DNA of 64,000 nucleotides from SKVR01 sp046291875 (lineage in GTDB: Bacteria > Bacteroidota > Bacteroidia > Bacteroidales > UBA7960), in contig JBKBSF010000022.1 of the NCBI GenBank assembly GCA_046291875.1, positions 1 to 64,000 of the forward strand. The letters are read 5' to 3'. Both the position numbers and the translations under genes were made by a program. Positions 34,142 to 42,180 of this stretch are shown piece after piece. Numbering within the stretch: the first letter of the stretch is position 1; the number at the start of each line of letters is the position of its first letter. The notes below the pieces were generated by a model. That model was not told the origin of the DNA and did not search any database. It saw only the letters and a list, made by a program, of their open reading frames with translations.

Positions 34142-36049
34142 ATGAAGACTCCGGAGATTGATTTTGATGTAAGGAAATTTTATTTCTACTACGGGCCGAG
34201 CCATTATCTCAACAAGAGAGCCCTGGTGTTTAATCTGCACATTGCCCCCGAAGGCCCCGAGGCCAGCTATTATCTGCCCTATGTTCTGGATGTTTTCCCA
34301 AGGCTGAAGTCTTTCAACCTGCAAACGGTTGCCGATCTTTTTGCCCACACTCTGCTCGAAGTACTTCGCATGGATATTGATCTTTACATCAATGACTTCT
34401 CCATATCCGAAGATGCCGATGATTATGTGATTGCCATCGAATTTCTGGATGATTATACGGCCGAGGATGCCGTAATCCTTGTAAGCGACTGGTTTAAAGC
34501 CATGAATGCCGGAACCGCTGACAGCTTTCAGTTCTCCAGGAAATTCGAATTGCTTCAGCAGCAATTCGATAGGTCTCTGCTGGGTGGCCCTACTCTCTAT
34601 TCCCTGGTGGAAGCAGGCCTTAAAAACGACATTCCGGTTTTTTACCTTACCGAAGAAAACCAATACCAGTGGGGGTATGGAATAAAACAACTCCGGGGCC
34701 GTTCTACCACTTTTCACACCGATGGTATCAAAGACACTGAATTTACGGTCTACAAGGATATGGCAACGGAGTTTTTACAAATGTGCGGGTTTCCCACCCC
34801 ACAAGGCCGCAACTGCCTCAATGAATATGAAGCCCTTGCAGAGGCACGCAAGCTGGGTTTTCCTGTGGTGGTTAAACCCGTTGCAGGACACAAAGGGCAA
34901 GGGGTTGTTACGGGTATCAACAGCGAGGCCGAGCTAAAGGTTGCTTTTCAGCAGGTAGTAGATCTTGCCCGACTTGAAGACAACTATTTCGATGGAGCTA
35001 TTGTGCAACAGCAAATTGCCGGAAACGATCACCGGCTGCTTACCATCGATGGAAAGTTTGCCGCTGCTCTGAAAAGGATCCCTGCCTATGTAGACGGAAC
35101 GGGTCATCATACCATAGAACAGCTTATAGCAATGGAAAATCAAAAAGAGATCCGTCGCGACAATGCCCGTTCGCCTCTCACCCGCATTGAAATAGACAAC
35201 GACCTGTTGCAGTATCTTCAATTGCAAAAACTTAATCTGCAAAGCATACCCGCTCCTGCTGAGCGGATCTTCCTGCGAAGGGTGGCCAACATATCTGCAG
35301 GTGGCGTTTCGGTCAATGTTACTCCAGAGGTACACCCCCGCAACAAACAGATGGTAGAAAACATTGCTTCTTTTTTCAACATCAAATGCCTGGGAGTAGA
35401 TGTACTCACTGAAGATATTTCGAAACCCTGGAATGAGGGCCACTTTGGCATCATTGAGATCAATGCGGGTCCTGGGGTTTTCATGCACCTTTCTCCTGCC
35501 TATGGAGGGAGCCTGAACATTCCCGAACAAATCATCCTGTCGCACTTCAGGCAACCTGAGCTTTCGCGAATTCCCATCATTGCAACCAACCACATCAGCC
35601 ATGCCCTTGCTGCAGCACTACCTGCTGATATACAGAGAGTAAAACCCGGGTTGATGGTAGGTGTGCTTACAGATGAAGGAATTTTCTTCAATGGCCAATA
35701 CTTTTTCAAAAATGAAAGCCATGAACAAAATGTAAAGATCATACTCAGGCATCCGCAAACCGGTTTTGCGGTATTTACCCATCAGCGTGAAAACGTATAT
35801 GACTATGGTTTTTTTCATGAAGGCGCCGATATTGTAATCCTCGACCATGCCAACTGGGCTGAAGAAACACTGAAAGATCAACTATTGCCCGGAGGCATTC
35901 TCATGGAAATATCTGATCAGGAAATTAAAATCAGCATGAACAGTCAGACACTCGATAATGTTACCTATACCGAAGAGAATAAAGATAAAAGGATACTCGA
36001 ACAGCTCAACCGGTACCTGCCTGAGATCATTTCGCGGTATTATCCTTGA
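34142..36049 (+). CDS. Short cyanophycin synthetase-like ATP-grasp protein (CphA2-like)
   Basis: The product (635 residues from ATG 34142; the TTG at 34103 is not a likely start) has a CphA-type N-domain, then an ATP-grasp domain (about residues 205-460) with KLGFPVVVKPVAGHKGQGV, IAGNDHRLLTIDGK, ANISAGGVSVNVT and GIIEINAGPGVFMHLSPAYGG. In CphA1 the next segment starts a Mur-ligase domain of nearly 400 residues with the P-loop TGTNGKTTT. Here RIPII (476-480) is followed by ATNHISHALA, the P-loop is absent, and only about 150 further residues remain. This resembles CphA2 of cyanobacteria, which polymerises beta-Asp-Arg dipeptides with one active site. A different amino-acid ligase function is possible. 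Confidence 0.85.
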   Translation: MKTPEIDFDVRKFYFYYGPSHYLNKRALVFNLHIAPEGPEASYYLPYVLDVFPRLKSFNLQTVADLFAHTLLEVLRMDIDLYINDFSISEDADDYVIAIEFLDDYTAEDAVILVSDWFKAMNAGTADSFQFSRKFELLQQQFDRSLLGGPTLYSLVEAGLKNDIPVFYLTEENQYQWGYGIKQLRGRSTTFHTDGIKDTEFTVYKDMATEFLQMCGFPTPQGRNCLNEYEALAEARKLGFPVVVKPVAGHKGQGVVTGINSEAELKVAFQQVVDLARLEDNYFDGAIVQQQIAGNDHRLLTIDGKFAAALKRIPAYVDGTGHHTIEQLIAMENQKEIRRDNARSPLTRIEIDNDLLQYLQLQKLNLQSIPAPAERIFLRRVANISAGGVSVNVTPEVHPRNKQMVENIASFFNIKCLGVDVLTEDISKPWNEGHFGIIEINAGPGVFMHLSPAYGGSLNIPEQIILSHFRQPELSRIPIIATNHISHALAAALPADIQRVKPGLMVGVLTDEGIFFNGQYFFKNESHEQNVKIILRHPQTGFAVFTHQRENVYDYGFFHEGADIVILDHANWAEETLKDQLLPGGILMEISDQEIKISMNSQTLDNVTYTEENKDKRILEQLNRYLPEIISRYYP

Positions 36050-36132
36050 GAAATTGAGCCTGTTTAACCACATCCTGAACCTATTTTCTTATTTTTACCG
36101 GTCTGTAACAAATAAAACTCATTGGATTTTTT

Positions 36133-37293
36133 ATGATACTCATTAAAAACTGCGAACTGTACACCCCCGAAAATGTCGGAACCAGGGATGTGTTGATTGC
36201 CGGGCAAAGAATTGTTGCCATCGGAGAACATCTCGAATTACCCCATGGAGTTGAAGGAAAGGTAATTGATGGAAAAGGATTAAGAATGATCCCCGGTCTT
36301 ATTGATGCCCATGTGCATATTGCGGGTGCTGGTGGCGAAGGAGGCCCTGCCAGTCGCACACCCGAAATGCAACTCAGCCATATGCTTGAAGCCGGTGTTA
36401 CTACCGTGGTGGGCTGTTTGGGTACCGATGGAATGACACGCAACCTGGAGTCTGTTTTGATGAAAACCAAAGCATTGCGCCATGAGGGAGTAAGTGCATG
36501 GATGTATACAGGCTCCTACCAGGTTCCCACCCCCACCATTCTGGGCGATGTTGGAAAAGACATTGCCATGATAGATGAGGTAATTGGTGCCGGAGAAATA
36601 GCCATTTCAGATCATCGCAGCTCTTTCCCCTCTCCTCAGGAGTTGATCCGTATTGCCCGCCATGCCCGTGTAGGTGGTATGCTGGGAGGTAAAGCCGGCA
36701 TCGTAAACATCCATATGGGAGATGCCCGAAACCCCTTTCAGCCGCTTTACGAAGCCGTTGCATTGAGCGATATGAAATTTACCCAGTTTTTGCCTACCCA
36801 TTGCAACCGCAATGATTACATCTTTGAAGACGCCAAAACCTGGGGAAAAAAAGGTTATGTAGACATTACCGCCAGCTCATATCCCTATTTTCCTGAATAT
36901 GAAATAAAACCCTCAAAGGCCATTGCCGAACTGGTAAAAGCAGGTGTGCCCATTGAGCACATTACCATGACCAGTGATGCCTGTGGCTCACTACCCGATT
37001 TTGATGAAAAGGGCAACCTTCGCCGCCTTGAAATGGGATACCCTAAATCGATCTTCGATGAGATGAGAGATCTTACAGTACAGGAAAACATGCCCCTGCA
37101 AGATGCACTGAAACCTGTAACCAGCAATGTAGCCAACATATTATGGCTCAAACAAAAAGGCACCCTGGCCCCGGGCAAGGATGCCGATGCAGTGTTGATC
37201 AACGATCAGTTTGAAATAGTGCACCTGGTAGCCATGGGAGCCCTGATGGTAGAAAACGGAAAGATGCTCCGAAAAGGCAGTTATGAAAAGTGA
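36133..37293 (+). CDS. iadA: Isoaspartyl dipeptidase
   Basis: The 386-residue product is an amidohydrolase that cleaves beta-aspartyl dipeptides such as beta-Asp-Arg. Metal ligands are visible as H60-V-H62, H194 (IHMGD), H223 (PTHCNRN) and D282 (MTSDACGS). In E. coli IadA, as I recall it, a carboxylated Lys bridges the metals; the aligned residue here is Glu155 in AGEIAISDHRSS. It has no signal peptide. It lies 83 bp after the CphA-like gene and would finish cyanophycin breakdown to Asp and Arg. The last 13 bp overlap the convergent tag gene. Confidence 0.92.
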   Translation: MILIKNCELYTPENVGTRDVLIAGQRIVAIGEHLELPHGVEGKVIDGKGLRMIPGLIDAHVHIAGAGGEGGPASRTPEMQLSHMLEAGVTTVVGCLGTDGMTRNLESVLMKTKALRHEGVSAWMYTGSYQVPTPTILGDVGKDIAMIDEVIGAGEIAISDHRSSFPSPQELIRIARHARVGGMLGGKAGIVNIHMGDARNPFQPLYEAVALSDMKFTQFLPTHCNRNDYIFEDAKTWGKKGYVDITASSYPYFPEYEIKPSKAIAELVKAGVPIEHITMTSDACGSLPDFDEKGNLRRLEMGYPKSIFDEMRDLTVQENMPLQDALKPVTSNVANILWLKQKGTLAPGKDADAVLINDQFEIVHLVAMGALMVENGKMLRKGSYEK

Positions 37294-37859
37294 GGGTTTT
37301 GGGGATGCCGGAAACAAGCGGTAATATGATCATTGACCATTCCTACTGCCTGCATATGAGCATATACCGTTGTTGAGCCCAGGAATTTAAAACCCCTTTT
37401 TTTAAGATCGAGGCTTACCTTGTCTGACAATGGTGTTTTGGCAGGTACCTGGTCCAGGTTTTCCCATTTGTTTACAACAGGTTTTTGATCTGTAAACGAC
37501 CAGATGTATTTGCTGAATGTTCCGAATTCCTTTTGAACTTCAAGAAAACGGTTGGCATTGTTTACAGCAGCCCTTATCTTTTGCTCATTTCTGATAATGC
37601 CCGGATCCTGCATTAAAGTCATGATCTTTGCTTCATCAAACAACGCCACTTTTTCCGGGGAGAAATTTTCAAAAGCTAACCTGAAGTTTTCGCGTTTACG
37701 AAGGATTGTGATCCAACTGAGGCCTGCCTGCATGCTCTCCAGAACCAGAAATTCGAATTGAAGCAAATCGTCATAAACCGGCACTCCCCACTCTGTGTCA
37801 TGATACTTTACATATAACGGATCATTGCCGCACCAGGGGCATCGCATGAGTTCTTTCAT
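37281..37859 (-). CDS. tag: DNA-3-methyladenine glycosylase I
   Basis: The 192-residue product removes 3-methyladenine from alkylated DNA. Tag signatures are RCPWCGNDPLYVKYHDTEWGVP (zinc Cys and the YHDTEWG motif), LESMQAGLSWITILRKRE with the key Glu, and near the C-terminus ARY-like GFKFLGSTTVYAHMQAVGMVNDH with a terminal CFRH. It is convergent with iadA with a 13-bp overlap of coding ends. Confidence 0.96.
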   Translation of the reverse strand: MKELMRCPWCGNDPLYVKYHDTEWGVPVYDDLLQFEFLVLESMQAGLSWITILRKRENFRLAFENFSPEKVALFDEAKIMTLMQDPGIIRNEQKIRAAVNNANRFLEVQKEFGTFSKYIWSFTDQKPVVNKWENLDQVPAKTPLSDKVSLDLKKRGFKFLGSTTVYAHMQAVGMVNDHITACFRHPQNPHFS

Positions 37860-37930
37860 GTATTGGTTTTCTTTGTTGAATGCAATTATTGTTTACAGAA
37901 TTTTTGCTCAAAAGCAGAACAGGTGTCTTA

Positions 37931-38383
37931 TCATTTGGGCAACATTCCAAAAACACCAGCCAGCCAGCGGTGAAATTTATGGATACCCGAGGGAGAAGTG
38001 TGCATCAGGATACATTGCCGCATTACTACATTGGGCTCATGCGCCAGCATCTTTTTTACCTCTTCATTATCCGACATTTGCTGAACCCAAAAATGGGTAA
38101 AGCCTTGTTTCAATCCTTCTGCTACAACAGCCGGGCTGGCGTTGGGAGGCGTAACTACATAAAGCGCCCTTACTTCATGGGGCAACACAGAAAGATTCTC
38201 ATAGATCTTTTCTCCTTCAGGAGTTGTGCCCCCTGCCGGGTTTACAGGGTAAAGGTTGTAGCCTTTTTCCTTTAAAGATTTATAAACCTGGTGCCCAAAA
38301 CCGGAAGTTTTCCGGGAGTACCCTGCAAGAGCAATGTGGGGTTGAGTTAAAAACTCTTCAATCTGTACTTTGGTGGCTTTCAT
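37931..38383 (-). CDS. CoA-binding domain protein (YccU-like)
   Basis: The 150-residue product has the Rossmann CoA_binding_2 fold: ALAGYSRKTSGFGHQVYKSLKEKGYNLYPVNP, followed by ALYVVTPPNASPAVVAEGLKQGF. Proteins of this family bind CoA, but a physiological role is not established. It is a single gene with a good promoter. Confidence 0.88.
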   Translation of the reverse strand: MKATKVQIEEFLTQPHIALAGYSRKTSGFGHQVYKSLKEKGYNLYPVNPAGGTTPEGEKIYENLSVLPHEVRALYVVTPPNASPAVVAEGLKQGFTHFWVQQMSDNEEVKKMLAHEPNVVMRQCILMHTSPSGIHKFHRWLAGVFGMLPK

Positions 38384-38403
38384 ATTGTGTGCTTTTTACT
38401 TCA

Positions 38404-38435
38404 CAAATATAGACAACAACCTGATCCATTACAAC
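38404..38435 (-). promoter_or_regulatory. Promoter of the CoA-binding protein gene
   Basis: On the minus strand GTTG (complement of 38432-38435), 20 nt, then TATATTTG (complement of 38404-38411). The start codon follows 20 bp downstream. Confidence 0.6.
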
Positions 38436-38546
38436 CCTGGTATTCAATTTTTTCGAATTCTGCCCGATCGGTATATTGTCTTTTGTGAGCCGAAGTGCTC
38501 ATGCAAGTTTCATCCGCTATACAACAATCCATCCCCGCTAAATTGC

Positions 38547-38554
38547 TATATTTG
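38547..38554 (+). promoter_or_regulatory. -7 promoter box of rnz
   Basis: TATATTTG matches TAnnTTTG and lies 74 bp upstream of the rnz start. No -33 TTTG was found at the right distance. Confidence 0.4.
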
Positions 38555-38628
38555 CGGGCAAAGAAACCTTTTTAGGAACAAAAAATCTCTTTCGGAGCAA
38601 GGGTCTCCAGGTATTCAATTCCTTTTAC

Positions 38629-39552
38629 ATGAACAGGATATTCCAGGTATATATACTGGGCTGCTCTGCAGCCACACCCACCTCGCTAAGGCACACCACT
38701 GCGCAGTTGCTGCATTACCACAATAAATTCTTTTTACTGGATTGTGCAGAAGGAACACAGATGCAACTGCGTAGAATGCGCCTCCCCATGATGCGCATCG
38801 ATCATATTTTTATTTCTCATTTGCATGGAGATCATTACCTGGGCCTTCCCGGCTTGTTGTTTTCATACCATTTGCTGGGCAGAACCAGAAAGCTTACCAT
38901 TTATTCTCCTCCGGGCCTTCAGGAGATCATTGAAGTTCAGTTTGCCATTTCGGGTCTGGTGCCATCTTTCCCCATCGAGTACCATGTAATTGAGCAAGGC
39001 GAAAGCCTGGTGTATGAAGACCGCAACCTTGAAGTTGAGAGCATTGCTATGATGCACCGTTTGCCTGCCTATGGTTTTCTTTTCAGGGAAAAAGAATCTT
39101 TGCGCAACATGCGTAAAGAAGCCATAATACGGTATCAGATCCCGGTAGAACAGATTGCCAACCTCAAAGCAGGAAAAGATTTCATAACACCCGATGGGCA
39201 AAGGATCAGCAACCAGGAATTAACCCTGGCCCCACCCCCGCCCCGGTCCTATGCATTTTGCTCCGATACAGGTTATACTGAACAATACATCCACCAGATC
39301 AGTGGCGCAGACCTGCTCTATCATGAAGCTACTTTTTTACAGGACAAAGCAGATATAGCCCGGGAAAAAACGCATTGCACCACATTAGATGCGGCCCAGA
39401 TTGCCCGCAAGGCAGGAGTAAAAAGGCTTATGCTTGGCCATTACTCAGCCCGGTACGACGACATGCAATTGTTTCTTCTTGAAGCCTCATCGGTATTTCC
39501 CGATACCATGCTGGCAGAAGAAGGACTCAGGGTAGAAATAGGCTGGAAGTAG
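38629..39552 (+). CDS. rnz: Ribonuclease Z
   Basis: The 307-residue product is the metallo-beta-lactamase-fold endonuclease that trims tRNA 3' ends. It has DCAEGTQMQLRRM, the zinc motif HLHGDHYLGLPGL, the exosite region between, and HxxARxx-like GHYSARYDDMQLF near the C-terminus. Length is typical. It is convergent with lplA, with stop codons 2 bp apart. Confidence 0.96.
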   Translation: MNRIFQVYILGCSAATPTSLRHTTAQLLHYHNKFFLLDCAEGTQMQLRRMRLPMMRIDHIFISHLHGDHYLGLPGLLFSYHLLGRTRKLTIYSPPGLQEIIEVQFAISGLVPSFPIEYHVIEQGESLVYEDRNLEVESIAMMHRLPAYGFLFREKESLRNMRKEAIIRYQIPVEQIANLKAGKDFITPDGQRISNQELTLAPPPPRSYAFCSDTGYTEQYIHQISGADLLYHEATFLQDKADIAREKTHCTTLDAAQIARKAGVKRLMLGHYSARYDDMQLFLLEASSVFPDTMLAEEGLRVEIGWK

Positions 39553-39554
39553 CA

Positions 39555-40535
39555 TCAGAAGAAAAGAGCCAGCAAATCCCAGTCATAGCCCGATGCGGGT
39601 GCATAACCCATCTGATGGGTGTAAAGCAATTCAGCTATGCGGTCTGGTGTATGCTCCGCGCCAGTAATTGAGCAGATCAAAGGATGCTGGTCAGAAAGTC
39701 TTTTATGCTCCACTACAATCTGTGCACTTTCTACAATCCCTTTTGCCACCTTTAGTTCAACGATCCATTCCACCCCATGGTAATTGCCTGCATTGCGAAA
39801 GGTATAAACCGGCGACCAGGCGTAATTCCATTCCCATTTCAAATACTTGCTGGCTTTTAACTCTTCTGTATGTCGCCAGTCTTCCGGCCCGGGTATATAA
39901 TCCTGTTCAATGGCAAAGTGCTTTTTCAGATGGGTTTTCAGTTGCAGCATAAACTCCTGCCTTGATATTTTTTGTGGGAGGAACTCCGAAATATTTGCCA
40001 CAATGCTGCGGGCTGATCTAATGGCCTTGCTGTCGAACAATTCTTCCCTGGCCCTGATGGCTTCGTTAAGGTGGCCAAGGTCTGCATCAAACAACAAAGT
40101 GCCGTGATGCAAAACTTTATCCCTGAAAACGTGCTCCGCATTGCCTGATATCTTCAATCCATTCACTCTGATATCGTTTTTGCCCTCAAACCGGGCATCC
40201 ACTCCCAGGGTTTGTAAAAAATCTATCACGGGTTGGGTATGGCTTTTAAAATCCACAAGACGTTCTTTGGGAGCCCTGCGGATAAAGGTAAAATTGATAT
40301 TGCCCGGATCGTGAAAAACCGTGCCTCCCCCTGACAATCGTCTTACCACCGGAATACTATTCTTTATCACAAAAGGAAGGTTGATCTCGGCCAGGGTATT
40401 CTGATGTTTTCCTACAATCACAGAAGGCTTACTGCGCCAAAGCATTACAATTTCCTGGTCATAATTTTTAAGAAGGTATTCCTCCAGAGCGATATTGAGC
40501 CATGGATCCAGAGAGGTGTTCTCGACAAAAAGCAT
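39555..40535 (-). CDS. lplA: Lipoate--protein ligase
   Basis: The 326-residue product attaches lipoate to E2 or GcvH proteins using ATP. The catalytic domain contains VGKHQNTLAEIN, RRLSGGGTVFHDPGNINFTFI and LKISGNAEH...HHGTLLF. A C-terminal accessory domain (about 245-326) is present, as in E. coli LplA. It lies 38 bp after the HEAT-like gene on the same strand. Confidence 0.94.
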   Translation of the reverse strand: MLFVENTSLDPWLNIALEEYLLKNYDQEIVMLWRSKPSVIVGKHQNTLAEINLPFVIKNSIPVVRRLSGGGTVFHDPGNINFTFIRRAPKERLVDFKSHTQPVIDFLQTLGVDARFEGKNDIRVNGLKISGNAEHVFRDKVLHHGTLLFDADLGHLNEAIRAREELFDSKAIRSARSIVANISEFLPQKISRQEFMLQLKTHLKKHFAIEQDYIPGPEDWRHTEELKASKYLKWEWNYAWSPVYTFRNAGNYHGVEWIVELKVAKGIVESAQIVVEHKRLSDQHPLICSITGAEHTPDRIAELLYTHQMGYAPASGYDWDLLALFF

Positions 40536-40573
40536 ATCAGTGGAAAAGTTTTAAGAAGGGGGCTATGGATTTT

Positions 40574-41407
40574 TCAAAGCCCCATCAGTCGGCTGTTGAT
40601 TTTGCGCTGGATGTAATGGTCATCAATCTCTGTAAGTAACTGCTGCAGAATGTCGCGATCCTGCAAACGTGAGATTGCTTTCTTGCGCACTTCAAAATCA
40701 ACATCCTTACGTACGATTTCTGCCAGTATCTGGGCATTTTCAAGACGCCCTACGGCTTTATTGCGGACGTAATAATCTTCGTCGTTAATGGCAATACCGG
40801 CAACAACATCGAGGTTTTTAACTCTTTCTACAGCCAGTGCCCTTACGTAGTAATCCTCATCGTTTCGGGCAATATCTTCCAGAACGGGCTGGTCGTGTAT
40901 CTTTTTGAGCGCATCAGAACGCACATAAAAATCGTCGTGAGTACGGGCAATATGGGTAAGAATTTCCTGGTTGGAGATGGCCTCCACAGCAGATTTCATA
41001 ATATCACGATCGGTGATTTCCTTGATCAGTTTAAACAACACCTGATCATCGCTGATCTTTGCAATGGCGTCTTTACAGATATAGTAATCTTCCTGGCTGC
41101 GCAGCACAATATGAGCCAGGGTTGCAGAATCGGATATTTTCCGCACCGCAGCCACCCTTACGTAATAGTCGCTGTCGTTGAGGGCAATCTGCATAAGCAC
41201 ATTCTCGTCAATGATTTTCTCTGTGGCGGTTTGCCTCACATAATAATCAGGATCATTGGCAGCAACCTTACGCAGTACCTCCTGATCATCAATTTCCTTA
41301 AGGGCGTCTACCCTGTCATAATAATCTGCGGCATTAAATACCTGGTGTATAAGTTCCTGTTGCCTGCTGGCTGCCGGATCGCCGGAATTGTTTCCTGTGG
41401 TTTCCAT
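40574..41407 (-). CDS. HEAT-like solenoid of regular 26-residue repeats
   Basis: The 277-residue product consists of about nine repeats of 26 residues with consensus N-D-x-D-Y-Y-V-R-x-x-A-V-x-K-I-x-D-x-x-V-L-x-x-I-A. The signature DYYVR occurs five times exactly, with variants DYYIC, DFYVR, DFEVR and DHYIQ. There is no signal peptide, so it is cytoplasmic. Two short helices per unit fit a HEAT or LRV-like superhelix that binds protein or nucleic acid. The partner is unknown. It may share a transcript with lplA downstream. Confidence 0.8.
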   Translation of the reverse strand: METTGNNSGDPAASRQQELIHQVFNAADYYDRVDALKEIDDQEVLRKVAANDPDYYVRQTATEKIIDENVLMQIALNDSDYYVRVAAVRKISDSATLAHIVLRSQEDYYICKDAIAKISDDQVLFKLIKEITDRDIMKSAVEAISNQEILTHIARTHDDFYVRSDALKKIHDQPVLEDIARNDEDYYVRALAVERVKNLDVVAGIAINDEDYYVRNKAVGRLENAQILAEIVRKDVDFEVRKKAISRLQDRDILQQLLTEIDDHYIQRKINSRLMGL

Positions 41408-41516
41408 GCTGCTTTGTTTATTGCATAGTAGTTTGAGCGAAGAACCCCAAAACTATGCAGAATTTGGGAATTTAAAAATACATAAAATTCTTTCATCTGT
41501 GCGAAGGCAGCAAAAA

Positions 41517-41552
41517 AAAACGGGTTTTACATCCTTTGGTAAAACCCGTTTT
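41517..41552 (-). terminator. Terminator of the paralogous secreted-protein operon
   Basis: AAAACGGGTTTTAC (41517-41530) pairs perfectly with GTAAAACCCGTTTT (41539-41552) around 8 nt. Nine T residues follow on the minus strand. Confidence 0.92.
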
Positions 41553-41574
41553 ATGATTATTTCCCAGATTTTAC

Positions 41575-42180
41575 TTACTGAAGCATCCGGGCAATCCTTT
41601 CCAGGGGCAATGTATTTGCCATTTCCACTACGGTTCGCTCTTCGGTAATACCATTAAAATTCATACTTAGCAGCGAGGAACCGATGGGCACCTGAAGGTC
41701 CCAGCGCACATTGCCGTCAGAGCCTTGTTCGCGCTGCAACAAACCCCTGTAGCCTGATATTCTTACTCTTTTCTGATTTGGATCGCTGCCAATCATGGGC
41801 AAAGCCAAAATGGCATTGATACCTGTAAGCAAAGGAGAATCGGCAATGAGCTGCAAATCAATTTGCTGGTTATCATTACCGCCCCAGCTCCGGCTCACAT
41901 GCAACCCTACCATCAAAATGGCAGCAGAACCTATTACTTCATCCTGCTCAAGCACGCTGAGTGTGCCCATACGCTGTGGAAGCATGGCCAGTATCTCTTG
42001 TCCAATGGCCTGATCCAGCTCATTCATGGCTTGCTGAAGGGCAAAACGCACCTCCTCCAGGTTGCCCCTTTGATAATGTCCGCGCGCCTCATTGAGCGCC
42101 TGATCTACTTGCTGAGCCTGCACTCCCAGACTGCATAAAGCGGTGATAACGAAAAGTAAAGCTTTTTTATATGTCTTCAT
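41575..42180 (-). CDS. Secreted protein, paralogue of upstream gene (function unknown)
   Basis: The 201-residue product has a signal peptide (ALLFVITALCSLGVQAQ) and then an alpha-helical segment ARGHYQRGNLEEVRFALQQAM leading into EILAMLPQRMGTLSV. The same helical pattern followed by LASMPTRVSGLTY occurs in the neighbouring gene, so the two are diverged paralogues. The start codon overlaps the upstream stop by 4 bp, which implies coupled translation. I do not recognise a family. Confidence 0.7.
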   Translation of the reverse strand: MKTYKKALLFVITALCSLGVQAQQVDQALNEARGHYQRGNLEEVRFALQQAMNELDQAIGQEILAMLPQRMGTLSVLEQDEVIGSAAILMVGLHVSRSWGGNDNQQIDLQLIADSPLLTGINAILALPMIGSDPNQKRVRISGYRGLLQREQGSDGNVRWDLQVPIGSSLLSMNFNGITEERTVVEMANTLPLERIARMLQ

